A stretch of 64,000 nt of DNA from Mycetocola lacteus. GTDB lineage: Bacteria; Actinomycetota; Actinomycetes; Actinomycetales; Microbacteriaceae. The stretch is taken from positions 558,001 through 622,000 of the forward strand of contig NZ_RCUY01000002.1 in NCBI RefSeq assembly GCF_003667575.1, written 5' to 3'. Made by a program: the position numbers and the translations under genes. Shown here in pieces: positions 1 through 7,993 of the stretch (position 1 is the stretch's first letter; the number at the start of each line of letters is the position of its first letter). The notes under the pieces were generated by a model. The model was not told the origin of the DNA. It saw only the letters and a list, made by a program, of their open reading frames with translations, and did not search any database.

Positions 1-175
1 CGAGCGTGAAGTTGATCAGCTCCTTGCGGGTCGGGGTAACAACCTTCTTCAGCTCCGCAATTACCTGCTTGAGGAAGAGGATGATCCCGGCAAACGGTCC
101 GCGCTTCTGGGCGCGCGCCTGCTTTGCAGCAGCGACGATTTCCTCACTGGGTTCGTCGATTACGTTTGCGACCAC
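1..175 (-). CDS. secE: Preprotein translocase subunit SecE (5' part, cut by window edge)
   Basis: SecE is the small membrane subunit that clamps the SecYEG protein-export channel. Only the first 58 codons are in the window; the rest lies before base 1. The visible protein has a short acidic/alanine N-terminus, then the family pattern KQVIAELKKVVTPTRKEL (about residues 37-54), the amphipathic helix just before the SecE membrane segment. I chose the GTG at 175 because an AAAGGTG ribosome-binding site lies just upstream and because the product then has normal actinobacterial length up to this motif. The gene lies 45 bases after tRNA-Trp on the same strand, the usual tRNA-Trp, secE, nusG order in actinobacteria. 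The family call is firm; the remainder is unseen. Confidence 0.93.
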   Translation of the reverse strand, partial: MVANVIDEPSEEIVAAAKQARAQKRGPFAGIILFLKQVIAELKKVVTPTRKELINFTL

Positions 176-220
176 GTGTTCACACCTTTCATGTGTCGGT
201 GTTTCTAAGACACCGACGCG

Positions 221-293
221 CAGGGCGGACAGGACTCGAACCTGCAACCTGCGGTTTTGGAGACCGCTGCTCTACCAATTGAGCCACCGCCCT
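221..293 (-). tRNA. tRNA-Trp (CCA anticodon)
   Basis: Read on the minus strand, the 73 bases fold into a normal cloverleaf: acceptor stem AGGGCGG with CCGCCCT, D-arm GCTC/GAGC, anticodon loop CTCCAAA with anticodon CCA, TTCGAGT T-loop, and discriminator G, the usual base for bacterial tRNA-Trp. The 3' CCA end is not encoded. It precedes secE on the same strand, a conserved actinobacterial arrangement. Confidence 0.97.
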
Positions 294-551
294 ATGAATC
301 GAATTGTCGATCACAGGATGTGAAACCTACCTTACAGTGCCGAACCCCGACTCACCGAATCGGTGAAAAAAGGGCGCAGAAAAGCTTGTCAGGTTTCTCC
401 TACGCCGCAAGTCTAGGGGACAAATACCGGCGAAGTAAAGTCGACACCACTTTTGTGTGCGCACACCGGGCGCATCATCGCCGCCACCCGCCTCAACAGC
501 GCCGCGGGCCCCGAGAAAACTCGGGACCCACGGCGCGAAACGAGCGCGCAA
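294..551. other. Intergenic region upstream of tRNA-Trp
   Basis: This 258-base stretch separates the end of the TetR gene from tRNA-Trp; both read leftward. It holds the strong hairpin at 499-536 and, on the minus strand, a possible -10 element TAAGGT at 334-329 for the tRNA-Trp/secE transcript, with no convincing -35 element. Nothing in it looks coding. Confidence 0.4.
499..536 (-). terminator. Hairpin terminator after the tetR/yhgE operon
   Basis: Two 17-base arms (499-515 and 520-536) pair at all but two positions around an AAAA/TTTT loop. The hairpin begins 16 bases after the TetR stop codon. It has no clear T-run on the minus strand, so it would be a tail-less actinobacterial type of terminator. 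Confidence 0.6.
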
Positions 552-1166
552 CTATCCGGCGACGGACACTCCGGTGATGTATGCGGGCGAGAACACGCTG
601 AGAATTGCCTCGGCGGTTTCGTCCCGGGAGCGTTCGGGATCAAACACGACCCACTCCAGTCCCGCCACCAGCACCGCTCCGAAGATCGCACTCGCGCGGA
701 TCTCGGCGGCCACCGATGTGCCGCCATCGATGTCCTGAAGAACATCGGCAAACACACCGATCAGGCGATTTCGCACGATTGTCAGCGACTCCCGCCACAT
801 CCGGTCGGTGCGGAACAGTTCGGCCACCAACAGCTTGGCCATGGCCTGATTGTCGCGGATCCGATCGAGGGTGCCCTCGACCAGCGCACGCAGGGCCGCG
901 GGCCCAACCAGGTCCCCGCGCACTCCGAGGAGGAACGCGTGGAACTGGCCAAGACCATCGTCCATCAGGGCTTCAAACAGCTGGTCCTTGGAGGTGAAGT
1001 TGTAGTAGACGCTGCCCTTGGCCACGCCCGCCTCGAGCGCCACATCATCCATCGTGGTCCCGGTGATCCCGCCCCGAGCCGAAAGCTCAAGGGCGGCATC
1101 CAGGATCGCACGCTTGGTTTTGGAGACCTTGGGCATCAGGGGTGCCTCCGGGCTGATTGCGCTCAT
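552..1166 (-). CDS. TetR/AcrR family transcriptional regulator
   Basis: This 204-residue repressor-type protein has an N-terminal TetR helix-turn-helix at about residues 15-60 (KRAILDAALELSARGG, TTMDDVALEAGVAKGSVYYNF) and a variable C-terminal ligand and dimer domain. I start it at the ATG at 1166 because AAGGAG lies six bases upstream; an in-frame ATG at 1193 would add nine residues but has no ribosome-binding site. It is the last gene of a leftward operon behind an ABC ATPase and a YhgE/Pip membrane protein. A perfect 14-base palindrome on the operon promoter (4141-4154) is the obvious candidate operator, so the protein probably represses its own operon. The ligand is unknown. Confidence 0.9.
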   Translation of the reverse strand: MSAISPEAPLMPKVSKTKRAILDAALELSARGGITGTTMDDVALEAGVAKGSVYYNFTSKDQLFEALMDDGLGQFHAFLLGVRGDLVGPAALRALVEGTLDRIRDNQAMAKLLVAELFRTDRMWRESLTIVRNRLIGVFADVLQDIDGGTSVAAEIRASAIFGAVLVAGLEWVVFDPERSRDETAEAILSVFSPAYITGVSVAG

Positions 1167-1203
1167 CACAAACTCCTTCACACGGATGGACATCGACCGG
1201 CGA

Positions 1204-3414
1204 TTAGATCGCGAGTTCCGGGCTGAGTCGCTTCATGGTCCATACCTTCTGGCGACCGGCAGCATAGGCGGAGATCGCGAAGCTGATCACCAGTAGTCCG
1301 ATCATATAGGCCAGGGCGATCCAGAAGCGGGCGTCGACGCCTCCGGTAATCAGCTGGCGCAGTCCGTTGACCACGTAGGTCGCGGGCATTACCGGGTGCA
1401 GGATCTGGAAGAAGCCGGGGGTGGTCTCCACCGGATAGGTTCCACCCGAGGAGCTCAGCTGCAGCATCAGCAGCACGAGGCTCACCACGCGGCCGGTCGC
1501 GCTCCCCAGCAGCACGATGAACATCTGCTGCAGCGCGAGGAACGCCAGGGTAGTCAGGTACATAAACGCCGCGGTGGCGACCCAGTAGACCGGCTGCAGA
1601 CCGATGCCGTAGACGAGCACCAGCATCATGATGACCACCTGGCCGAGGCCAATCGCGGCGGCCGGGATGAATCCGGTCAGTGCTGCACGCAGGCCCGAGG
1701 TGCGACCGGCGAGGGCGCGGGTGGGCAGGGCGCGGAGGATCAGCCAGGTGATCAGCGCACCCACGAAGGCTGCCAGGGCGATGAAGAAGGGCGCGAAGCC
1801 CTCACCAAAGCTGGCTGCCTTATTCTCGTTGGTGGTGGCCAGACCGACCGGGTTCGCAACCACGGGTGCTGTGCGATCGATGCGAGCGGTCGAGTAATCG
1901 GGCGCCTTTTCGGCACCCTCGCCCAGCTTGGTCGCCAGCTCGTCGCTACCCTCGGCAAGCTTCTGGGTGCCGTCGGTCAGGGTTTCGCCGCCGGTGGCGG
2001 CGCTGCGAGCACCGTCGGCCAGCTGAGTGGAGGAGGAGGCCAGGGTGTGCGCGCCGGTGTTAAGCTTGGCGGCACCGTCGGCCAGCTGGTTGGCACCGGG
2101 GACGGCCTGGTTCAGGCTCGAGGCGAGGGTTCCCGCACCCGAGGACAGGGTTCCGGCGCCGGTGTTGAGCTTCTGCACGGCGTCGTTCACGCCGGTGGCG
2201 CCGGCGGCGAGGGATCCGATGCCCTGCTGCAGGGCCGGGACCTTCTGCGTCAGCAGAGCGGTTCCTCCGGCAAGCTGGTTGGCGCCCGCGGCAAGTGTGG
2301 AATCCTTGGCGGTTCCCGCGGAGATCCCGGCGGTGGCACCAACGAGCTTGTCCATCGGGATGCCCTTGCCCGCGAGGAACTCATTGAACTGAGCCACGGT
2401 CATGTTTTGGGTGGCCGGGTTGGCCATCGCGTCGCGGATCGCTCCGGCCAGCTGCGCGGTCTGATCCGCGCCGGTGTGCAGCGTGCCCACACCGGCAGCC
2501 AGCGCCTGAGCGCCGTCGTTGAGCTGAGCGGCCTGGCCCGGCAGGGCCGCCGCCTGCTTATTCAGTTCGGAGGCACCGGCTCCGAGGGCCGGGGTCTTCT
2601 CGGCGAGCTGTCCGAGTCCGTCGGAGAGGGTCTTGGCACCGCCGGCGAGGGTTCCCGCACCGGTTGCGGCCTTGCTCACGCCGTCGGCGAGGGTCTTGGT
2701 TCCCGCACCCAGGGTGTCGGTTCCATTGGCCAGGGTGTTTGCCCCGTCGGAGAGCTTGCCGGATCCATCGGCGAGGGTGTTCAGCCCCACCACGAGTTCA
2801 CCCGCACCCTCGTTCAGCGCACCCGCGCCCTCGGCGAGGGTGCCCGCACCGTCCGCGGCCTGACGCACACCGTCGGCCAGGGTGCTCACGCCCACCAGCA
2901 TGGTGTTGGCGGTCTGCTCGCTGACCTGCTCGGTCACCGCGTTGCGCAGCAGCGTCATCGCGCTCTGACCGAGGGTCGAAGCGAGGAAGTTGTTGGCGTC
3001 GTTGAATTCGACGTCGATCTTGGCCTGTTCGGGCTTGTCATCGGCAACCGAGACGGCCGAGGCCGAGAAGTCCTTGGGGATGGTGACCGAGAAGTAGTAG
3101 GTTCCATCGGACACACCCTTGCGGGCGGTGTCGGCGTCCACCTTGCTCCACTTGAGGTCGCCACCCTCAAGCACCTTATCGACGACCTTATCTCCGGCGT
3201 TGACCCGGGTTCCGTCGTCCATGGTGGCGCCGGCGTCCTCGTTCACCAGGGCCACCGGCAGGTTCTTCATCTCGTCGGTGGGTGCCCAGAAGGCCCAGAG
3301 GTAGAGGGCACCGTAGATCAGCGGAATGAACAGCAAAACCACGAGGGAGATCTTGGGCAGCGTGCCCTTTTTAAAGCGGGTCAGTTCGGTCCCCGCGGAC
3401 GCGAGCGACATCAT
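1204..3414 (-). CDS. YhgE/Pip family membrane protein
   Basis: The 736-residue protein has one membrane segment near the N-terminus (about 20-42), a very long extracytoplasmic region and about five membrane segments at the C-terminus ending near residue 725. This is the YhgE/Pip (phage infection protein) layout, related to ABC-2 type exporters. The outer region, about residues 175-510, is a long run of short glycine- and leucine-containing repeats of the type GAxxLxxGxxxLxxG, expected to form extended helical rods. Its ATG overlaps the TGA of the upstream ABC ATPase gene in an ATGA junction, so the two are translationally coupled and probably form one exporter. The substrate is unknown; related systems are linked to phage receptors and secretion. 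Confidence 0.88.
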   Translation of the reverse strand: MMSLASAGTELTRFKKGTLPKISLVVLLFIPLIYGALYLWAFWAPTDEMKNLPVALVNEDAGATMDDGTRVNAGDKVVDKVLEGGDLKWSKVDADTARKGVSDGTYYFSVTIPKDFSASAVSVADDKPEQAKIDVEFNDANNFLASTLGQSAMTLLRNAVTEQVSEQTANTMLVGVSTLADGVRQAADGAGTLAEGAGALNEGAGELVVGLNTLADGSGKLSDGANTLANGTDTLGAGTKTLADGVSKAATGAGTLAGGAKTLSDGLGQLAEKTPALGAGASELNKQAAALPGQAAQLNDGAQALAAGVGTLHTGADQTAQLAGAIRDAMANPATQNMTVAQFNEFLAGKGIPMDKLVGATAGISAGTAKDSTLAAGANQLAGGTALLTQKVPALQQGIGSLAAGATGVNDAVQKLNTGAGTLSSGAGTLASSLNQAVPGANQLADGAAKLNTGAHTLASSSTQLADGARSAATGGETLTDGTQKLAEGSDELATKLGEGAEKAPDYSTARIDRTAPVVANPVGLATTNENKAASFGEGFAPFFIALAAFVGALITWLILRALPTRALAGRTSGLRAALTGFIPAAAIGLGQVVIMMLVLVYGIGLQPVYWVATAAFMYLTTLAFLALQQMFIVLLGSATGRVVSLVLLMLQLSSSGGTYPVETTPGFFQILHPVMPATYVVNGLRQLITGGVDARFWIALAYMIGLLVISFAISAYAAGRQKVWTMKRLSPELAI

Positions 3415-4115
3415 ACGAGTTCCTCCAGGAGGGTCTGAGCGTGGGGAGCCGGGGAGGTCTGGGACACCGGAATCTCGGTGACCGGGACGCTCACGCCGGC
3501 ATACAGTGCGGGTTCAAAAGCGGAGGCAGAAACCAGGACGCCGATGCCCGAGGCAGCAATTTCGCCCAGGCGGGTGATCACGGCTGCCTGCGCACGCAGG
3601 TCGTGCACGTGGTCGATGCCATCCACGATCAGCACGTCGGGGGCATCCATCAGGGCCAGGCCGATGCGCAGCAGCAGCTTGGTGTCCTCATCGAGGTCCC
3701 AGATCATGGTTTTGGCGGCGGGGATCGGGTGGGATCCAAACGCGGGAACCAGCGCCCGCACCACGGCGACATCGTCAAAGCGGCGCACCAGGGCGTACCA
3801 GGGGGCGTTCCAGCGGGCGCGCTCGGTGACCGCGTCACCGACGGTGACGGCCTCCTCCAGGGTGTCGATCCCATCGAAACCGGCGATGGCGCTCTGGTTG
3901 CGCAGGGCGCTCAGGCCCTCGGCACCGCGCACGGTGAGGGTGCCCGAGCTGGGCTTCATTCGACCGGCGGCGGTGAGCAGGAAGCAGGTCTTGCCGCTGC
4001 CGCGCGTACCGGTCACCACACCGAAGGGTGCGTCGAGGGTGAAATTGAGGGGGCCGTAGACCGAACCACGAGCCGCGTTGAGGGCGATGTCATTCGCCTG
4101 AAGCAGTGCCGTCAC
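3411..4115 (-). CDS. ABC transporter ATP-binding protein, partner of YhgE
   Basis: The protein is a short (234-residue) and divergent ABC ATPase. The Walker A region reads GTRGSGKTC (about residues 31-39) and a Walker B-like strand reads DVLIVDGID, where the usual catalytic Glu is absent and the LSGGQ signature is hard to find. It may therefore be a degenerate ATPase, typical of ATPases encoded next to YhgE proteins. I prefer the GTG at 4115 because AAAGG lies eight bases upstream and the predicted transcript starts near 4145; an ATG at 4133 would leave almost no leader. It is the first gene of the three-gene operon ending in the TetR regulator. Confidence 0.82.
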   Translation of the reverse strand: MTALLQANDIALNAARGSVYGPLNFTLDAPFGVVTGTRGSGKTCFLLTAAGRMKPSSGTLTVRGAEGLSALRNQSAIAGFDGIDTLEEAVTVGDAVTERARWNAPWYALVRRFDDVAVVRALVPAFGSHPIPAAKTMIWDLDEDTKLLLRIGLALMDAPDVLIVDGIDHVHDLRAQAAVITRLGEIAASGIGVLVSASAFEPALYAGVSVPVTEIPVSQTSPAPHAQTLLEELV

Positions 4116-4140
4116 TATCGTGACCTTTCTCATCTTTTGT

Positions 4141-4154
4141 ACTGACTAGTCAGT
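4141..4154. promoter_or_regulatory. TetR operator, perfect 14-base palindrome
   Basis: ACTGACTAGTCAGT is a perfect palindrome lying just downstream of and overlapping the -10 element of the ABC/yhgE/tetR promoter. The expected transcription start (about 4145) lies inside it. Size, symmetry and place fit the operator of the TetR protein encoded at the end of the operon; the pairing is inference. Confidence 0.7.
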
Positions 4155-4181
4155 TTAGACTCGTCGGTACAAAAATCGCAA
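4152..4181 (-). promoter_or_regulatory. Promoter of the ABC/yhgE/tetR operon
   Basis: On the minus strand a -35-like TTGCGA (4181-4176) and a -10-like TAAACT (4157-4152) are separated by 18 bases. The -10 overlaps the 14-base operator, so bound repressor would block initiation. Confidence 0.5.
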
Positions 4182-4210
4182 GTTATGTACCGAGCCCATA
4201 GGGTTGAGGC

Positions 4211-4570
4211 ATGGAGACACTGACGTCACTGCTGACCGCGATCCCCATCACCATCGGAGGAATCTTCATCACCTGGATGGGCTGGCGCGGAGGCCAGGGC
4301 AAACTCGAACGCAATGCACTGATGGGCGTGCGCAACCCGACCACCCTGCAATCCGATGCGGCCTGGGAAGCAGCGCATCGCGCGGTCGCAAAACCCACGA
4401 TGATCGGCGGAATCGGCGCGGCAATCAGCGGCGTGGTCGCCGGATTCCTCCCGGGCGACATCAACTACATCGCGGTGCTTGTGGGTGTCGGCTGGATGCT
4501 GGCCTGGGTCACCGGCAGTCTGGGCACCGCGACGCGCGCGGCCGAAAAGGCTGCCGCCGCCGAGGCCTAG
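4211..4570 (+). CDS. SdpI family small membrane protein
   Basis: The 119-residue protein has about three hydrophobic segments (near residues 5-22, 60-78 and 83-102). Between the first two it carries the family block GVRNPTTLQSDAAWEAAHRA (residues 38-57), characteristic of SdpI-like proteins. SdpI of Bacillus is an immunity protein against the SdpC toxin, but most actinobacterial members are uncharacterised and no toxin gene is adjacent, so immunity is not implied. TAGGGT ends exactly six bases before the ATG and there is no ribosome-binding site, which suggests a leaderless mRNA. It is divergent from the YhgE operon and convergent with the methylase gene that follows. Confidence 0.78.
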   Translation: METLTSLLTAIPITIGGIFITWMGWRGGQGKLERNALMGVRNPTTLQSDAAWEAAHRAVAKPTMIGGIGAAISGVVAGFLPGDINYIAVLVGVGWMLAWVTGSLGTATRAAEKAAAAEA

Positions 4571-4597
4571 ATCACTACTCGCCCGCAGGCACCGCCG

Positions 4598-5233
4598 CTA
4601 GAACGAGACGTGCTGCATGACCCACGCGTGCATCGTCACCGCGGCGGCGGCCGAGGCGTTGATCGAGCGGGTGGAGCCGAACTGGGTGATTTCCACCACG
4701 GATTCGGAGGCGGCAATCGCCTCGGGCGAGAGGCCCGGGCCCTCCTGGCCGAAGAGCATCAGGCAGCGCTCGGGTAGCTCGAAGGTTTCCAGGATCACCG
4801 ATCCGGGCACGTTATCGATGCCGATGATCGGCAGATTCTCGGCGGCGCACCAGGCAACCAGGGCCTCGATGGACTCGTGGTGGATCACATGCTGGTAGCG
4901 ATCGGTCACCATCGCGCCCCGCTTATTCCAGCGCCGGCGGCCCACGATGTGCACGGCGTCCGCGCCGAATGCGTTGGCGCTGCGCACGATCGAGCCGATA
5001 TTCATATCGTGCTGCCAGTTTTCGATGGCCACGTGGAACGGGTGACGATGCTCGTCGAGGTCGGCGACAATCGCCTCCATCTTCCAGAACCGGTAGCGGT
5101 CGATCACATTGCGGGTGTCGCCGTACTGCAGCAGCTCGCGATCGAAGTGCTCCTCCTCGGGCCACTCGCCCACCCACGGCCCCACCCCGGCGGTGGAGAG
5201 TTCATGGGTCGGGGCGTCCTGCTGCTCGGTCAT
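4598..5233 (-). CDS. TrmH family (SPOUT) RNA 2'-O-methyltransferase
   Basis: The 211-residue protein carries the three SPOUT motifs in order: NIGSIVRSANAFG at residues 78-90 with the catalytic-type Arg84, FGQEGPGLS at 161-169, and ITQFGSTRSINASAA at 182-196, which forms the knotted S-adenosylmethionine site. It should methylate a ribose 2'-OH in tRNA or rRNA; the target cannot be read from sequence. A roughly 60-residue acidic N-terminal extension without an obvious RNA-binding domain precedes the SPOUT fold. The gene stands alone, convergent with the SdpI-like gene. Confidence 0.9.
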   Translation of the reverse strand: MTEQQDAPTHELSTAGVGPWVGEWPEEEHFDRELLQYGDTRNVIDRYRFWKMEAIVADLDEHRHPFHVAIENWQHDMNIGSIVRSANAFGADAVHIVGRRRWNKRGAMVTDRYQHVIHHESIEALVAWCAAENLPIIGIDNVPGSVILETFELPERCLMLFGQEGPGLSPEAIAASESVVEITQFGSTRSINASAAAAVTMHAWVMQHVSF

Positions 5234-5284
5234 TCCCTAAGCGTAGCCGCCTCGGGCCAAAATTCTGGCATCGGCCACGGAAAG

Positions 5285-5302
5285 TTTTCGGTGCACCGAA
5301 AA
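5285..5302. promoter_or_regulatory. Probable MntR operator upstream of the manganese ABC operon
   Basis: TTTTCGGTGCACCGAAAA is a perfect 18-base palindrome covering the -35 region of the metal ABC operon. The -10-like TATGGT (5310-5315) follows, exactly six bases before the ATG at 5322. A DtxR-family regulator of manganese type lies four genes downstream at 7994, so this is its likely operator. Confidence 0.7.
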
Positions 5303-5321
5303 GTTAAGCTATGGTTTCTCC

Positions 5322-6236
5322 ATGACCCGACCAACCCTGCGCCTGATCGCCCTTGCCGCCCTGACCACCCTCGGCCTCACCGGCTGTTCCCTGCTGGACG
5401 AGGGCGGCAACTCCGCCCCCACCGCCGGGGAAAAACCCCTCGTTCTCACCAGCTTCACGGTGATCGCCGATATGGCCCGCGAGGTGGGCGGCGACCGGGT
5501 CCGGGTTGAATCGATCACCAAACCCGGTGCCGAGGTCCACGGTTATGAGCCCACACCTCATGACATTCGCAATGTGGCCGGGGCATCCCTGCTGCTGGAA
5601 AACGGCTTCGCGCTGGAGGGATGGTTTGACCAGTTCACCCCGAACGTGCCGCGGGTGGTTCTGAGCGAGGGCATCGATCCGATCCTGATCGCCGTCGGCG
5701 ATAAGGCCGGTGCCCCCAACCCACACGCCTGGATGTCCCCGGCCGCCGGACAGGTCTACGTACACAACATCGCCCGCGCGCTGGGCGAGCTGGCTCCCGA
5801 GCACGCCGAGGAGTTCACCCGCCGCGGCGAGGCCTATGCCGCGCAGATTGGCGAGGTGCGGGACGGGCTGAGCGAGCGGTTGTCCACGATCCCCGCAGAT
5901 CGCCGCTTCCTGGCCACCTGCGAGGGCGCCTTTAGCTATCTCGCCAGGGACGCCGGATTAGAGGAGGGCTACCTGTGGGCGGTCAACCAGGAAAACGAGG
6001 GTACCCCGCAGCAGATGGCCGATCTGATCGCCCAGGTGCGCGAACGCCAGGTCCCCACGGTGTTCTGCGAGTCCACGGTGAGCGATAAGGCCCAGCGCGA
6101 GGTGGCCGCGGCGACCGGCGCTACCCTGACCGGGCCCCTGTATGTCGACTCGCTCTCCGATGGTCCCCCGGTGGGCAGCTATCTCGAACTGCTGCGCTAT
6201 GACCTGGATCTCATCGCCGACGGACTGAGCCGATGA
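5322..6236 (+). CDS. Manganese-type ABC transporter substrate-binding lipoprotein
   Basis: The 304-residue lipoprotein captures a divalent metal outside the cell. Its signal peptide ends in the lipobox LTGC with Cys22 as lipidation site. Metal ligands of the cluster A-I family can be placed at His73 (in HGYEP), His135 (in NPHAW), Glu201 (in CEG) and Asp276, matching the His/His/Glu/Asp set of PsaA-type manganese binders. There is no His-rich loop as in zinc-type ZnuA. TATGGT lies six bases before the ATG, so the mRNA is probably leaderless. It is first in an operon with the ATPase (ATGA overlap) and permease. Manganese is inferred from ligands and the linked MntR; iron is possible. Confidence 0.9.
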   Translation: MTRPTLRLIALAALTTLGLTGCSLLDEGGNSAPTAGEKPLVLTSFTVIADMAREVGGDRVRVESITKPGAEVHGYEPTPHDIRNVAGASLLLENGFALEGWFDQFTPNVPRVVLSEGIDPILIAVGDKAGAPNPHAWMSPAAGQVYVHNIARALGELAPEHAEEFTRRGEAYAAQIGEVRDGLSERLSTIPADRRFLATCEGAFSYLARDAGLEEGYLWAVNQENEGTPQQMADLIAQVRERQVPTVFCESTVSDKAQREVAAATGATLTGPLYVDSLSDGPPVGSYLELLRYDLDLIADGLSR

Positions 6237-6955
6237 GCGCCGCCGCGATCCACGTGCGGGACCTGCACGTGGCCTACGGGTCGGTGATCGCCCTCTCCGG
6301 GGTCACCCTGGACCTCGCTCCGGGGAGCGTAACCGGGCTGGTCGGGATGAACGGCTCGGGCAAATCCACCCTGTTCTCGGCGCTGATCGGCATGCTGCCC
6401 GGCGCACGCGGCGAGATCCGCCTGCTGGGAAAGGACCCGGCCGCCGCCCGCACCGCGGGGCTGGTGGCGTTTGTTCCGCAGACCGAGGTGATCGATCGCG
6501 ACTTCCCGATCAGCGTGCGTGAAGTCGTGATGCTCGGGCGCTTCGGCCACCTGGGATTCACCCGTCGGCCCCGCGCCACCGATCGCGCCGCGGTTGCCGC
6601 CGCCCTGGAACGGGTGGGTCTGACCGAGCTCGCCGACCGTCCCATCGGGGCGCTGTCCGGCGGTCAGCGTAAGCGGGCGTTTGTGGCACGCGGCATCGTC
6701 CAGGATGCGCGCGTCCTGCTGCTGGATGAGCCCTTCGGCGGAGTGGATGCGGTCTCACAAACCCTGATCACCGGCGTCCTGCGCGAGCTGCGCGACGAGG
6801 GCCGCAGCCTGCTGGTGGCCACCCACGACCTTGCCGGAATCCCCGACCTGTGTGACGAGGTGATCCTGCTGAATAAGCGGATCCTCTTCCACGGCGACCC
6901 CGCCACAGCCCTGCGCCCGGAAAACCTGGCCCTCACCTTCGGGGTTGCCCCGTGA
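6233..6955 (+). CDS. Manganese-type ABC transporter ATP-binding protein
   Basis: This 240-residue ATPase powers the metal importer. It has a complete motif set: Walker A GMNGSGKST at residues 38-46, Q-loop VPQTE near 81, signature LSGGQRKR at 141-148, Walker B VLLLDEP at 161-167 and the switch His198 in ATHD. The ATG overlaps the TGA of the binding-protein gene, indicating translational coupling, and the membrane permease follows after 31 bases. Confidence 0.95.
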   Translation: MSAAAIHVRDLHVAYGSVIALSGVTLDLAPGSVTGLVGMNGSGKSTLFSALIGMLPGARGEIRLLGKDPAAARTAGLVAFVPQTEVIDRDFPISVREVVMLGRFGHLGFTRRPRATDRAAVAAALERVGLTELADRPIGALSGGQRKRAFVARGIVQDARVLLLDEPFGGVDAVSQTLITGVLRELRDEGRSLLVATHDLAGIPDLCDEVILLNKRILFHGDPATALRPENLALTFGVAP

Positions 6956-6986
6956 TCCCCCTTCCCCCGAGCTCCGGAGATTCAGC

Positions 6987-7889
6987 ATGACCGATATCCT
7001 CACCTGGTTGACCGAGCCCCTCAGCCACGGCTTCATGTCCCGCGCCCTGGTGGCCACCCTGATCTCGGCGAGCGTGTGTGCGCTGCTCTCCTGCTGGCTC
7101 GTGCAGATCGGCTGGTCCCTGATGGGCGACGCGGTCTCCCACGCGGTGTTCCCCGGCGTGGTCTTCGCCCACATGATCGGGGTGCCCTTTGCCCTCGGTG
7201 CCTTCATCTTTGGGGCCGGGGCGGTCGGGCTGATCGGTGCCCTTCAATCACGCACCACCCTGAAATCCGACACCACGATTGGCGTGGTGTTCACCAGCCT
7301 GTTTGCGCTGGGGATCGCAGTCAACTCGGTGTTCCCCAGTCAGGTGGATCTCAACCACATCCTGTTTGGCAACATTCTGGGGGTCGGCGTGAACGATCTG
7401 CTGCTGGTCGCGATTGTTGGCTTCGCCAGCGGCGCGGTACTCCTGCTCAAGCGACGCGACCTGACCCTGTACGCGTTCGATCCGGTTCAGGCACACACCC
7501 TGGGCATCCGGGTGCGCGGGCTGCGGATCCTGCTGCTGCTGATCCTGGCCCTGGTGGTGGTCATCACCCTGCAGACGGTGGGGATCATCCTGGTGGTCGC
7601 GATGCTCATCATCCCCGGAGCCACAGCGCTGCTGGTGAGCGGACGCATGTCCCGCATTCTGCCGATCGCCGTGGTCTCCGCGCTAGTCTCATCGATGGTG
7701 GGCGTCTATGCGGCGTACTATCTCAACGCCTCGGTGGGCGGGGTTGTGGTCCTCACCCAGGCCGCGCTGTTTATGCTCGCGCTGGTCCTCGGCCCACGCG
7801 GCGGCTTATTGCCCAACATGCTGCGCTCTCGGCGGGCGGCACAGACCTCGCGGGTGCCGGAATCGGGGGTGTTGGTTGGGGTGAATTAG
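6987..7889 (+). CDS. Manganese-type ABC transporter permease
   Basis: The 300-residue protein has about eight hydrophobic segments and belongs to the ZnuB/MntB (ABC-3) permease family; GDAVSHAVFPG near residues 38-48 and the GIRVRGLR loop near 173-180 are typical. I start it at the ATG at 6987 because CCGGAG lies seven bases upstream; an upstream in-frame start at 6945 would overlap the ATPase gene and add a non-hydrophobic tail. It completes the importer with the two preceding genes, and the MntR-type regulator follows 104 bases later. Confidence 0.94.
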   Translation: MTDILTWLTEPLSHGFMSRALVATLISASVCALLSCWLVQIGWSLMGDAVSHAVFPGVVFAHMIGVPFALGAFIFGAGAVGLIGALQSRTTLKSDTTIGVVFTSLFALGIAVNSVFPSQVDLNHILFGNILGVGVNDLLLVAIVGFASGAVLLLKRRDLTLYAFDPVQAHTLGIRVRGLRILLLLILALVVVITLQTVGIILVVAMLIIPGATALLVSGRMSRILPIAVVSALVSSMVGVYAAYYLNASVGGVVVLTQAALFMLALVLGPRGGLLPNMLRSRRAAQTSRVPESGVLVGVN

Positions 7890-7993
7890 GCGGGCAGCAG
7901 GGATGAGTTCACCACCCCTCCCGGCAATTCGCGGGGGTCCGGGTACCCTGGATACGGACCCGCTACCCGGTGCGGGCCGCCGAGGAGAGCCCG

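Noticed and set aside
354-370. Hairpin TCACCG/CGGTGA next to an A-run, considered a terminator
   Set aside because: For the minus-strand genes the T-run precedes the hairpin instead of following it, and the stem has only six pairs.
1396-3438. A 680-codon open frame on the plus strand, antisense to the YhgE gene
   Set aside because: It is a mirror of the Gly-rich repeats in the real gene, has no start signals and no recognisable domain.
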